Below are positions 18,652 to 26,823 of a stretch of DNA of 64,000 nucleotides, piece by piece. The DNA is taken from positions 62,001 to 126,000 of the forward strand of contig JAAYVB010000025.1 of the NCBI GenBank assembly GCA_012517405.1, given 5' to 3'. The stretch comes from Propionibacterium sp. Lineage in GTDB: Bacteria; Actinomycetota; Actinomycetes; Propionibacteriales; Propionibacteriaceae. Every line of letters begins with the position of its first letter. Position 1 is the stretch's first letter. The position numbers were made by a program, and so were the translations under genes. The notes below the pieces were generated by a model. It made no database searches. It had not been told where the DNA came from and saw only the letters and a program-made list of their open reading frames with translations.

Positions 18652-20249
18652 GGTTGGATCCCGTCCTGGTGCGAGGGCGTGCCCGGCTGACCTGCGACGA
18701 GTTCGCGCCCGGTCGGTTCCAATGGCAGTGGCGACGAGCCGAGGACGATCTGCTGGTTGCGCGGCAGCGTCAACCGGAACTGGGCGCCCTCCCCAGGACG
18801 CCCCCAGGCCTCCAGCCAGCCGTTGTGCAGCCGGGCGTCCTCCAGCGAGATGGCCAGCCCGAGACCGGTGCCACCCACGATGCGATTGCGGCTCTGGTCC
18901 GCACGCCAGAAGCGCCGGAAGACCTGGTCGGCTTGTTCCGGCTCGAAACCCACCCCGTAGTCGCGCACGGTCAGCGCCACGGCCCGCAGGTCACCGGCGA
19001 CCGTGAGGGTGATCTGCCGGTGTTCGCCGTGGCTGATGGCGTTGCTGAGCAGGTTGCGGACGATGCGTTGCACTCTCCGGGCGTCCGCCTCGACCACGCA
19101 GGGCCCGGTACGGTGCAGTACGAGTTCGGAACCCACCGCGGCGGCCACCGCCTGCTGAGCATGCATTTCGGCCTCGACCAGGTCACCCAGGTCCACGTCG
19201 TCGGTGGTCAGGTCGGCGGCGCCAGCATCGAAGCGCGAGATCTCCAACAGGTCACCGAGCATCGACTCGAAGCGCTCCTCCTGGTCATGTAGCAGTTCGA
19301 CGCTGCGCGCCAGCTGCGGACTGAAGCTGTCGAGGGATTCATGCAGGACCTCGGTGGCCATCCGCATGGTCGTCAGCGGGGTGCGCAGTTCATGACTGAC
19401 GTCAGAAACGAACTGCTGTTGCACTCGCGACAGGTCCTCCAGCCGGCCGATCTGGTGTTGCAGTTCACCGGCCATATTGTTCATCGAGGTCGCCAGGCTG
19501 GCCAGTTCGTCGGTGCCCTTGACCTCCATCCGCTGGTCGAGATCGCCGGCGGCGATGCGTCCGGCGACCTCACCGGTGGTGCGCAGCGGCTTGGTGATCT
19601 CACGGGCGATCACGTAGCTGATCACCCCGAGGCAGATCATCAGCAGCACCCCGGTCGACACCAGATCGCGCTGCAGCATGTGCAGGGTCTGTTGTTCGGT
19701 GCTGGCCGGGAAGATGAAGTAGACGGGAAACACCTGTCCCGACGGCGCGAACAGATGTCCGCCGACGACCACTGCCGGCTCTGCCGTGCCGTCGGTATAG
19801 CGCACCTGGGTGAGGGTGACATAGACACCCTCCACGTCGGCCGCCAGCGCCTCACGAAGCTCATCGGGCACGCTGTCGGATTGCAGGCCACGCGACATAT
19901 AGCTGCTGGCGGCCGTCTCGATCATCACGCTGAACTGGCTGGGCTGGCTGCCCACCTCACTGGCCAATTGGCCGAGCCGTTCCAGCAGCGAATCACTGCC
20001 CAGATCCGTGTCGTCCAGCTGGTTCTGCATCCGGTACAGCGCACCGCGGGCCTCCACGACCGACGCCTGCTTCTTCGCCTCCACCAGGTCGTTCTTCGCC
20101 TGGTTGAGATAGACGAACCCACCCAGCAGCAGCACGAAGATGGACGCCACCATGGTCATGATGATCACCCGCAACGGCAGGGACGACCCCCAGACGGCAC
20201 GCACGAGACGAGCCAGCGTGACATACCAACGCGGCGGTCGCCCGCTCAT
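18648..20249 (-). CDS. mtrB: Sensor histidine kinase MtrB
   Basis: A 533-residue membrane kinase. TM1 is at about 22-48 and TM2 at about 198-220, enclosing an extracellular sensor region. A HAMP domain (about 220-275) follows, then the H-box SDVSHELRTPLTTMRM with the phospho-accepting histidine, and the ATPase with NLLSNAISHGEH (N box), DYGVGFEPEQ (G1) and GGTGLGLAIS (G2). MtrB phosphorylates MtrA to control cell-wall hydrolases and division genes. The mtrA stop and mtrB start share one base (TGATG), giving tight coupling. Confidence 0.96.
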   Translation of the reverse strand: MSGRPPRWYVTLARLVRAVWGSSLPLRVIIMTMVASIFVLLLGGFVYLNQAKNDLVEAKKQASVVEARGALYRMQNQLDDTDLGSDSLLERLGQLASEVGSQPSQFSVMIETAASSYMSRGLQSDSVPDELREALAADVEGVYVTLTQVRYTDGTAEPAVVVGGHLFAPSGQVFPVYFIFPASTEQQTLHMLQRDLVSTGVLLMICLGVISYVIAREITKPLRTTGEVAGRIAAGDLDQRMEVKGTDELASLATSMNNMAGELQHQIGRLEDLSRVQQQFVSDVSHELRTPLTTMRMATEVLHESLDSFSPQLARSVELLHDQEERFESMLGDLLEISRFDAGAADLTTDDVDLGDLVEAEMHAQQAVAAAVGSELVLHRTGPCVVEADARRVQRIVRNLLSNAISHGEHRQITLTVAGDLRAVALTVRDYGVGFEPEQADQVFRRFWRADQSRNRIVGGTGLGLAISLEDARLHNGWLEAWGRPGEGAQFRLTLPRNQQIVLGSSPLPLEPTGRELVAGQPGTPSHQDGIQP

Positions 20250-20977
20250 CAGTCGTCGCCCGCGGCCTGCTCACCGGCGCGATAGCCGACACCACGAACG
20301 GTGACCACGATCTCGGGGTGTTCGGGATCGTGTTCGACCTTGGAGCGCAGCCGCTGGACGTGCACGTTGACCAGCCTGGTGTCCGCCGCATGCCGGTATC
20401 CCCAGACCTCTTCCAGCAGGGCCTCACGGGTGAGCACCTGTTTGGGACGCTTCGCCAATGCGACCAGCAGATCGAATTCGAGGGGGGTGAGATTGATCGG
20501 CTTGCCGTCGCGACTCACCTGATGACTCAGAGTGGAGACCTCCAGATCACCGATACGCAACGACTCGGGGGCCGGTGTCTCCGGGGGGACATTGGCGCGC
20601 AACCGGGTGCGAATGCGGGCGATCAGTTCCTTGGTCTTGAACGGCTTCGAAACGTAGTCATCGGCGCCTTCCTCAAGACCTCGAACGACGTCAGTGGTGT
20701 CGGTCCGGGCAGTGAGCATGATGATCGGTATGCCCGACAGTTCGCGGATCTGACGGCAGACCCGGATGCCGTCGATGCGGGGCAGCATCACGTCCAGCAA
20801 CACGAGCGATGGCTGGTATTGCAGGAATGCGCTCAATGCCTGGTCACCGGTCGCGCACCATTCGGTGTCAAAGCCCTCTTGCCGCAGGACGATCTGCAGC
20901 ATCTCGGCCAGGGCAGCGTCGTCATCGACCACCAGGATCTTGTGTTGATTGCCCATCGGACCCACGGAAGTGCTCAT
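20249..20977 (-). CDS. mtrA: Response regulator MtrA
   Basis: An OmpR/PhoB-type regulator of about 242 residues. The receiver starts HKILVVDDDAALAEMLQ and has the phosphorylated aspartate in LVLLDVMLPRIDG, the switch threonine in IIMLTART and the lysine in YVSKPF. The winged helix ends LVNVHVQRLRSKVEHDP and VRGVGYRAG. In Mycobacterium MtrA is essential and controls oriC-linked and cell-wall genes. Several in-frame starts exist (21007, 20977, 20956); 20977 follows a purine-rich GAGGGGG but with short spacing, so the exact start is uncertain. Confidence 0.96.
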   Translation of the reverse strand: MSTSVGPMGNQHKILVVDDDAALAEMLQIVLRQEGFDTEWCATGDQALSAFLQYQPSLVLLDVMLPRIDGIRVCRQIRELSGIPIIMLTARTDTTDVVRGLEEGADDYVSKPFKTKELIARIRTRLRANVPPETPAPESLRIGDLEVSTLSHQVSRDGKPINLTPLEFDLLVALAKRPKQVLTREALLEEVWGYRHAADTRLVNVHVQRLRSKVEHDPEHPEIVVTVRGVGYRAGEQAAGDD

Positions 20978-21109
20978 GCCCCCTCGTTGCAGTCGGTTGC
21001 TTGCCATCCTAGCCAGCTGGACAACCGGCCGTGCGGACTCGCAACCCCGCGCGCCCCCGTCCGCACCGCCATCGTCCGTGAACGTGGCCAGCAGCTTTCG
21101 TAACCCGCT

Positions 21110-21676
21110 CTAGTTGAGTTCGGGGTCTTTCGGCCAGGTCGACAGCAGCGCCGGTGTCCCGCCGTGCCTGCGCAGTATCCGGCGCCACAGGCTCGTCGGG
21201 TCCGCGGTGAAGATGTCCTCGTCGCGACTGGGCATCCGGAACCAGGCGCCACGGGCGAGCTCCTCGTCCAGTTGGCCGGGCGCCCACCCGGAGTAGCCGG
21301 CGAAAATGCGCAGATCTGTGTAGCCGCCGCTGGCGATCTCCACCGGTGTGTCCAGGTGCAGCAGGCCGATGTCACCGATCACCGGACGCCAGCCCGGCGG
21401 CTCTTCGGTGGGATCCTGCAGTTTCGCCACGCAGACCGCGCCCTGGGGTGAGACCGGTCCGCCCGCGAAAAGCACCCGCGGTGGTGCGACCAGGGCCGTC
21501 CAATCGGGCAACACCGCCTCCAAAGACGTGCCCGCGAGCTTGTTGAGTGTGACGCCCAACGCCCCGTCGTGGTCGCAGTCCAACAAGAGCACCACGGACT
21601 GATCGAAGAACTCCTGGTTGCCCCCCGAGGTGGACACCAGCAGCTCTCCAGCTCTCGGCGGCTCGGCTGACATCAC
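21110..21676 (-). CDS. YqgE/AlgH family protein
   Basis: A 188-residue member of UPF0301 (YqgE/AlgH). Family hallmarks are GELLVSTSG near the start, FDQSVVLLLDCDHDGALGVTLNK, RVLFAGGPVSPQGAVC and the IFAGYSGWAPGQLDEEL segment. The biochemical function is not established; AlgH was named for an effect on alginate gene expression in Pseudomonas. It stands alone, about 130 bases before mtrA on the same strand. Confidence 0.9.
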   Translation of the reverse strand: MMSAEPPRAGELLVSTSGGNQEFFDQSVVLLLDCDHDGALGVTLNKLAGTSLEAVLPDWTALVAPPRVLFAGGPVSPQGAVCVAKLQDPTEEPPGWRPVIGDIGLLHLDTPVEIASGGYTDLRIFAGYSGWAPGQLDEELARGAWFRMPSRDEDIFTADPTSLWRRILRRHGGTPALLSTWPKDPELN

Positions 21677-21826
21677 CCATCGATTCTCCCATCATTGCTG
21701 AGAGCGGGAGGATGTTTGAGCGATGAACTGAACGGCGGTTGCCCGACACCCGGTCGCTTCCTGCCAGCGGATCAGCAGATGGCAAGAGTCGCGTGGCCGA
21801 GCCAACACTCGATACAGTGTCTGTTC

Positions 21827-22630
21827 GTGACTCGACCGATCGACGCTGAAGAAAACGCTTACTTCGTCCGTCTCGGCCCGCACTGCTACTCCCCCACCGA
21901 ACACGCGGGTGGTACCTGGCGGGAGGACGAACTGCACCTCGCCCCGATCGCCGGCCTGGTGGTGCACGAGATGGAGCGCTGGCGACAGGCCCATCTCGAC
22001 CCGGCGATGCGATTCAGCCGTTTCAGTTTCGAGTTGCTGGGTCAGATTCCCCGCGGCACCATCGAAATGCACACCGAGGTGGTTCGTCCAGGACGCACGA
22101 TCGAACTCATCGAGACCACCATGACCATCGGCCGGGTCATCATTCGCGGGCGGGCCTGGTTGCTGAGCACCGAGGACACCAGCGCGGTCGCGGGATCACC
22201 GTTCGGCCCTCTGCCCGATCCCGAAACCCAGCCCGACTTCCGGATGTCGGACATCTGGCCCGGGGCGTTCATCGCGAGTCTGCGAGGTAAGCGAGTCGGG
22301 CCGGTCGAACCCGGACGAGGATGCGCCTGGCTCACGACCGATGTCGAGCTTGTGACCGGCGAACCGGTCAGTCCGCTCGCCAGTTTCTGCGCACTGGTGG
22401 ACGCCGCCAATGGCATCGCCATCCGTCAGAAGCCGACCGACTGGATGTACCCGAACGTCGAGTGGACAGTTCACCTGTTCACCCAACCCCAGGGACGATG
22501 GGTCGGATTGGACACCCGGGTCAGTTTCGGGCCCGATGGGCTGGGGCTGACCAGTTCGGTGCTGCATGATCTGCGTGGTCCGGTGGGGATGCTTCAGCAG
22601 TCGCTGACTGTGCGTCCACTGCATACCTAG
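21827..22630 (+). CDS. Thioesterase-family protein (double hot-dog)
   Basis: About 267 residues from the GTG at 21827, comprising two hot-dog modules of the TesB-like acyl-CoA thioesterase group: residues about 1-120 (YFVRLGPHCYSPTEHAGGTW onward) and about 130-265 (SFCALVDAANGIA and VHLFTQPQGRWVGLDTRVSF). Such proteins hydrolyse acyl-CoA to free acid and CoA. The start is uncertain: TACAGT at 21813-21818 lies nine bases before the GTG and could be the -10 of a leaderless transcript, while an ATG at 21779 is an in-frame alternative. Its 3' end overlaps the convergent MMPL gene by 110 bases. Confidence 0.8.
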   Translation: MTRPIDAEENAYFVRLGPHCYSPTEHAGGTWREDELHLAPIAGLVVHEMERWRQAHLDPAMRFSRFSFELLGQIPRGTIEMHTEVVRPGRTIELIETTMTIGRVIIRGRAWLLSTEDTSAVAGSPFGPLPDPETQPDFRMSDIWPGAFIASLRGKRVGPVEPGRGCAWLTTDVELVTGEPVSPLASFCALVDAANGIAIRQKPTDWMYPNVEWTVHLFTQPQGRWVGLDTRVSFGPDGLGLTSSVLHDLRGPVGMLQQSLTVRPLHT

Positions 22631-24812
22631 GCTTTGGTCTGGCCAGCCGGGACGGCCACCAGATTCTGGGTCCGATCTCGAGCGCCAGCGCGGGCACGAG
22701 CAGCGTCCGCACGATGAAGGTGTCGAGCAGCACTCCGAAGCTGACGATGAAGGCCAACTGAGCCAAGAACAGAATCGGGATGACGGCCAGTGCTGCGAAG
22801 GTCGCCGCCAGCACGACTCCTGCCGAGGTGATCACCGTGCCCGTGATGGCCAGACCACGGACGATCCCCTGGTGGGTGCCATGCGTGCGGGTTTCTTCGC
22901 GTATCCGGGTCATGAGGAAGATGTTGTAATCAATCCCCAATGCGACCAGGAAGACGAAGGAGTAAAGCGGAACAGCCGGGTCGGCGCCGGGGAATTTCAG
23001 AATGTGATTGAACACGACCGCGGATACCCCCAGTGCCGTGCCGAAGGACAGAATCGTTGTGGCGATCAGCAGGATTGGCGCGACAATCGCGCGCAGCAGC
23101 AGCATCAAGATGACAAGAATGACGATCAGAATGATCGGGATAATGAGATTGCGGTCGTGGATCGAGGCGATTGTGGTGTCCAGGGTCGTTGCGGTCGGGC
23201 CACCGATGAGCACGTCCGGGGCGACCTGCCGGGCATCGGATCGCAGCCGTTCGATGGTGGCCAGAGCCTCATCCGAGTCCGCCGGATCCGACAAGGTGAC
23301 CTGGAGCAGCACTCGCCCGTCCACCACCGTCGGTTCGGGGTCACGATTCGGGCCGAGTGGGGTGATGCCATCAGGGCTGATCGGCGCTTGCCCGCTCGGC
23401 GAATCGCTGGTGATCACCGAGATGGAATCGACCCCGGGATCAGCGGCGAAGAGTCCGACAATCGCGTCAAGCTCGGACTGCTCCACGATCACGGTCGCCG
23501 GACTCCCCGATCCCGCAGGGAAATGGCGTGCCAGCGCAATTTGGCCGTCGCGAGCCTGGGAGGCACTGAGGACGAGGTCTGTGTCGGGCACGCCACGGGC
23601 CTGGAAGGTCGTGGCCCCGAATGCACCTACCAGCAGGGCCACTGTCGTGAGGATCCAGATGGGACGCGAACGCCGTTCGACGAACCCGACAGTACGTCCC
23701 CAGATGCCGGTCCGGTTGATGTGCTCCTCACCTTCGCTGCCGGGATCGAACCGGGGAATGCGTGGCCAGAACGCGACGCGTCCCAACAGGCCCAGCAGAG
23801 CCGGGAGCAGAGTGAGGGCCGCGAGCATGGCGAAGACGATGCCGATGGCGGTCACCGGCCCCAGCACGCTGTTGGATTTCAGATCGCTCAGCACGAGACA
23901 GAGCAATCCCGCAATCACGGTGCCACCCGAGGCGGCAACCGGTTCTACGGTGCCCAGCCAAGCCTTCTTTGCGGCCTGCCATTTGTCCGAGTACTGCAGG
24001 AGTTCTTCACGATAACGCGATACATAAAGCAGTGAATAGTCGGTCGCCGCGCCGATGACGAGGATGAAGAGAATCCCCTGGGTCTGACCATTGAGCAGGA
24101 ACAGGCCGGAACGGGCCAGCAGCCAGACGGTGAGCAGCGCCGCGCACAAGGCGAACATGCTGGTGATGAGCACGGTGACCGGCAGGAATATCGAGCGGTA
24201 GACGATGAGCAGAATGACGAACACCGCGGCCAGGGCTACTGCCAGCAGAATGCCGTCGATGCCACCGAAGGCATCCACCAGGTCGGCCGCCAGTCCGGCT
24301 GGTCCGGTGACATATGCGCTGAGCCCGGCCGCCGGACCGCTGCCGAGCAGGTCTCGCATGGCCTCGACGGTGGCAGTGGTGTCGCCGGCTGAATCGATCA
24401 GCGCCACGATCTGCACCGCAGCGCCATCATCCGAAGGTATCGGCGGGGAGATCTCGGAGACGCCCTCGAGGCCCCCGAGCTCTTGAGCGGTGCCGGAGAT
24501 CGCGTCGAGCTGGGTCTGGTCGAGAGTTCCGTTGTCGGCGACGATGAGGACCAGGGCCGGGATGTCCTCGGAATCGTAGAAGTCCCGCGCGAGGACGCCC
24601 GCCCGAGTGGATTCGGCCGAGGCGGGCAGGTAGGCGCTCTGATCATTGGATGAGACCTCGTCGATCCGGCCGAACAGCGGGCCTCCGATGGCTGCGGCGG
24701 TCAGCCACGCGACGATGATGAGAGCCGGGAGCAGGACCCTCAACCACCACCGTGGTTTGTGGACGCTCGCCGCCGTGGAGTCTGTCTCTCGGGCCTTCAT
24801 CAGGTTGTCCAC
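22521..24812 (-). CDS. MMPL/RND-family membrane transporter
   Basis: A 763-residue transporter with the RND architecture: TM1 (about 25-47), a large extracellular domain, TM2-6, a second extracellular domain, and TM7-12. The proton-relay type motifs GAATDYSLLYVSRYREEL (TM4) and GIDYNIFLMTRIREE (TM10) are intact. MMPL proteins export lipids, siderophores or toxic compounds using the proton gradient. GTG at 24812 has GGAG six bases upstream. The divergent MarR gene and the palindrome between them imply that MarR represses this exporter and responds to a small molecule it pumps. The last 37 codons overlap the convergent thioesterase gene. Confidence 0.9.
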   Translation of the reverse strand: MDNLMKARETDSTAASVHKPRWWLRVLLPALIIVAWLTAAAIGGPLFGRIDEVSSNDQSAYLPASAESTRAGVLARDFYDSEDIPALVLIVADNGTLDQTQLDAISGTAQELGGLEGVSEISPPIPSDDGAAVQIVALIDSAGDTTATVEAMRDLLGSGPAAGLSAYVTGPAGLAADLVDAFGGIDGILLAVALAAVFVILLIVYRSIFLPVTVLITSMFALCAALLTVWLLARSGLFLLNGQTQGILFILVIGAATDYSLLYVSRYREELLQYSDKWQAAKKAWLGTVEPVAASGGTVIAGLLCLVLSDLKSNSVLGPVTAIGIVFAMLAALTLLPALLGLLGRVAFWPRIPRFDPGSEGEEHINRTGIWGRTVGFVERRSRPIWILTTVALLVGAFGATTFQARGVPDTDLVLSASQARDGQIALARHFPAGSGSPATVIVEQSELDAIVGLFAADPGVDSISVITSDSPSGQAPISPDGITPLGPNRDPEPTVVDGRVLLQVTLSDPADSDEALATIERLRSDARQVAPDVLIGGPTATTLDTTIASIHDRNLIIPIILIVILVILMLLLRAIVAPILLIATTILSFGTALGVSAVVFNHILKFPGADPAVPLYSFVFLVALGIDYNIFLMTRIREETRTHGTHQGIVRGLAITGTVITSAGVVLAATFAALAVIPILFLAQLAFIVSFGVLLDTFIVRTLLVPALALEIGPRIWWPSRLARPKPRYAVDAQSATAEASPPDHADHAAPNWSAPAHRARN

Positions 24813-24848
24813 GATTCTCCGTCCGTTTCGCCCGATATTACTTAACCT

Positions 24849-24863
24849 AGCTATTAATTAGCT
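24849..24863. promoter_or_regulatory. Palindrome AGCTA-N5-TAGCT, likely MarR operator
   Basis: AGCTA TTAAT TAGCT sits in the centre of the 72-base AT-rich spacer between the divergent MMPL and MarR genes. It lies within reach of both promoters, which is the usual arrangement for an autoregulating MarR repressor. Confidence 0.6.
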
Positions 24864-24884
24864 TAGTGTACTAGACTGAGGTGC

Positions 24885-25460
24885 ATGGAAGCCGAGACAG
24901 CGGGAACTCCGCTGGGCGCGGACGAGGGCGTCTACGGGGTCCGCGACAACGACCCCGCGGCTCAGCTTCTGGATCTTTCCCAGATCGACGAGTCCGATGT
25001 CGAGCAGATCTCCCGACTGATGCAGGCTCTGGGCACGCTGCGCGAGGCTGAGCGGAAGGTCAGCGAGGCATCGGCTCGATACATGAAGCTCAACGAGACC
25101 GACATGCGCGCCCTGCACTATCTCATCGTCAATGAGAATCGTGGACGAACGGTCACCCCGGGCGACATCGCGGGCCATCTGGGCATCTCGGCGGCGGCCA
25201 CCACGAAGCTGCTCGACCGGCTCGAACGCGGCGGTCACGTGACGCGCAGTCCCCATCCGACCGATCGCCGCGCCTTGCAGATCCGCATCACCGCCCAGAC
25301 GCGGCAGGCTGCCTACGAAACGGTGGGACGTCATCAGGCCCGACGGTTCCATTCCGCGGCCCGACTCACTCAGCCGGAGCGGGAGGTCGTGATCCGCTTC
25401 CTGCGGGATATGGCCTCCGAGATCGACATCAAACACATCGATTGGGTCGCCGATGAGTGA
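24885..25460 (+). CDS. MarR-family transcriptional regulator
   Basis: A 191-residue winged-helix regulator with an N-terminal extension of about 40 acidic residues. The core is RYMKLNETDMRALHYLI, recognition segment GDIAGHLGISAAATTKLLDRLERGGHV and the wing RSPHPTDRRALQIRIT. MarR proteins are dimeric repressors released by small ligands. It is transcribed away from the MMPL exporter gene and probably controls both. The ATG at 24885 has GAGG just upstream. Confidence 0.9.
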   Translation: MEAETAGTPLGADEGVYGVRDNDPAAQLLDLSQIDESDVEQISRLMQALGTLREAERKVSEASARYMKLNETDMRALHYLIVNENRGRTVTPGDIAGHLGISAAATTKLLDRLERGGHVTRSPHPTDRRALQIRITAQTRQAAYETVGRHQARRFHSAARLTQPEREVVIRFLRDMASEIDIKHIDWVADE

Positions 25461-25866
25461 TCTGTCCCGTGCTACGGGATCGCCGTGAGGCTCTGGAGTC
25501 CCGCCGTGCGGCCTCACCCGGTCATCAATGTGATCCTCAGGCCAACTGCATCCTGAGCGCGGATCCCGCCTTTCCACATGTTTCCGCCCTATTCGGGCCA
25601 CGTCGATGTGGAGCTGTGCCGACTACCTTCGGGCACAATGCCTGCGGGTTTAGGGCACAAGATCCCGGCGACTGCGAGTAGGAAACTCCACTCGCGCGCA
25701 GCTGCTGGCGGGGCTGAGCGCTCAACCACCTCCACACCGGACGGAGCGCCTTTCAGCGAGCGTTACCCTCAACTCGTGCAATCACTGCCCTGCTCCGGCA
25801 ACGAACGGAGGTACTCGTTGATCATCCCCCGCGGGCATCAAGCCCTGATTTCGTGGGCAGGGGGGG
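25461..25866. other. Intergenic region, no function seen
   Basis: About 400 bases between the convergent marR and response regulator genes. Short open frames exist on both strands, but none has a ribosome site or recognisable product. A GC-rich imperfect hairpin near 25825-25866 could end the response regulator transcript. Confidence 0.5.
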
Positions 25867-26520
25867 TCAGGAGAAGTCGACGAGGCCCGCGCGGGCAGCC
25901 GTCACGAGCACCTGGACGCGATCGCGCACATTCCACTTCTGCATGATGCTACCGAGGTGCGCCTTGATGGTCCCTTCGGACACGTGGAGGGCGCCCGCCA
26001 TCTCCGCATTCGACATGCCGAGCGAGAGCTTGTGCAGGACCTGGGATTCTCGCTCAGTGAGCTGCGCAAGCTCGCCGCTGGTGTGCACGGGAGACGCGTT
26101 GCGCACGTGCCGCACGAGCATCGCGGCCACTCGCGGCGAAAGAGAGCTCTCGCCCCCGTACGCCTGATGCAGGGCCTGGAGGATTTCGTCCGCAGTCGAG
26201 TCCTTCAACATGTAGCCGGTGGCGCCGGCGCTCAACATCGGCAGCACATTCTCGCGATTATCCAAGGTGGTGACAGCCAGCACACGCACCTCGGGCCAAC
26301 GCGAAGTAATGACTTCTGTGGCCTCGATGCCACTCATCTCCGGCATCTGAACGTCCATCATCACGATATCCGGCAGCAAGCGTTCAACGGTCGCGATGGC
26401 TTCTCGCCCGTTCTCCGCCTCGCCTACCACCTTGATCTCCGGGTCGCGTGAGGCGAAGTGGGAGAGCGCAACTCGTACCAGCGGGTCATCATCGGTGATC
26501 AGCACCCGGATCTCAGTCAT
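25867..26520 (-). CDS. NarL/FixJ-type response regulator
   Basis: A 217-residue LuxR-type response regulator. The receiver domain (residues 1-120) has the acidic pair in ITDDD, the phosphorylated Asp56 in DIVMMDVQMPEMSG, a switch threonine in VTTLDN and the lysine in YMLKDS. The C-terminal HTH (about 150-212) reads LTERESQVLHKLSLGMSNAE and then VSEGTIKAHL. It is transcribed divergently from the histidine kinase gene at 26824, and a peptide gene lies between them. Its cognate kinase is almost certainly that neighbour, and the repeats in the spacer are candidate binding sites. Confidence 0.93.
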   Translation of the reverse strand: MTEIRVLITDDDPLVRVALSHFASRDPEIKVVGEAENGREAIATVERLLPDIVMMDVQMPEMSGIEATEVITSRWPEVRVLAVTTLDNRENVLPMLSAGATGYMLKDSTADEILQALHQAYGGESSLSPRVAAMLVRHVRNASPVHTSGELAQLTERESQVLHKLSLGMSNAEMAGALHVSEGTIKAHLGSIMQKWNVRDRVQVLVTAARAGLVDFS

Positions 26521-26630
26521 GGAGTGATTCTAGCGCGCCAACACCTCGACCTTTGTCCAAGGTGATCCCTCACTTTGATCGATGAAAAGTATAGCCATAT
26601 TGGGGATGTTTATGTCCGCCAAAGACGTGA

Positions 26631-26649
26631 GTATTGATATCAGCAATAC
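26631..26649. promoter_or_regulatory. Inverted repeat GTATTG-N7-CAATAC upstream of the peptide gene
   Basis: GTATTG (26631-26636) and CAATAC (26644-26649) form a six-base-arm inverted repeat about 12 bases before the Shine-Dalgarno of the 15-codon peptide. It could be an operator for the neighbouring response regulator or an RNA hairpin in the peptide leader. Confidence 0.4.
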
Positions 26650-26677
26650 AAAAGACCACCTGAAAGGAGGTGTTCCA

Positions 26678-26725
26678 ATGTCTTTCTGGTCTACCGTCGC
26701 CTACATTTTTGGTATCGGTCGCTAG
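26678..26725 (+). CDS. 15-residue peptide between response regulator and sensor kinase
   Basis: The frame encodes MSFWSTVAYIFGIGR and stops at TAG. It is preceded at 26663-26672 by AAAGGAGGTG, a nearly perfect match to the 16S rRNA 3' end, with five bases before the ATG. This is the best ribosome site in the window. The peptide is hydrophobic and aromatic (W4, Y9, F3, F11) with a single C-terminal arginine, and lacks an export signal or a cysteine. It sits in the divergent spacer of a two-component pair. It may be a signalling peptide sensed by the kinase, a regulatory membrane micropeptide, or a leader that tunes kinase expression. The family is not known to me. Confidence 0.55.
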   Translation: MSFWSTVAYIFGIGR

Positions 26726-26731
26726 TATAAT
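26726..26731 (+). promoter_or_regulatory. Consensus -10 TATAAT upstream of the sensor kinase
   Basis: A perfect TATAAT begins one base after the peptide stop codon, 92 bases before the kinase ATG. The best -35 candidate, TACATT at 26702-26707, is weak, so an activator may be needed. It could start a kinase transcript separate from the peptide transcript. Confidence 0.4.
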
Positions 26732-26734
26732 CCG

Positions 26735-26823
26735 GACTGCTTGCGTAGCCCCTGTTGAACTGCATTTGTAGGCCGTCCTAGACTGTTCGCATAGCCCAAT
26801 GCCGAACTACTAGTGCAGGCCAT
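26735..26823 (+). repeat. Two imperfect tandem copies, 46-base period, before the kinase gene
   Basis: Copy 1 starts GACTGCTTGCGTAGCCC at 26735 and copy 2 starts GACTGTTCGCATAGCCC at 26781. Each continues to a GAACT block and ends TGTAGGCC or TGCAGGCC followed by GT or AT. They abut the kinase start and probably carry repeated binding sites for a regulator, or duplicated RNA elements in the 5' leader. Confidence 0.6.

Noticed and set aside
16555..18690. 711-codon open frame opposite lpqB
   Set aside because: It is antisense to lpqB and comF and has low-complexity Arg/Gly/His composition; lpqB has a clear lipobox and operon overlap.
22872..24035. Open frames antisense to the MMPL gene
   Set aside because: The MMPL gene has intact RND motifs and a good ribosome site; the antisense frames have none.
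25461..25866. Small frames after marR (for example 25457-25681) as a gene
   Set aside because: No ribosome site, mixed codon positions and Cys/His/Pro-rich random composition.
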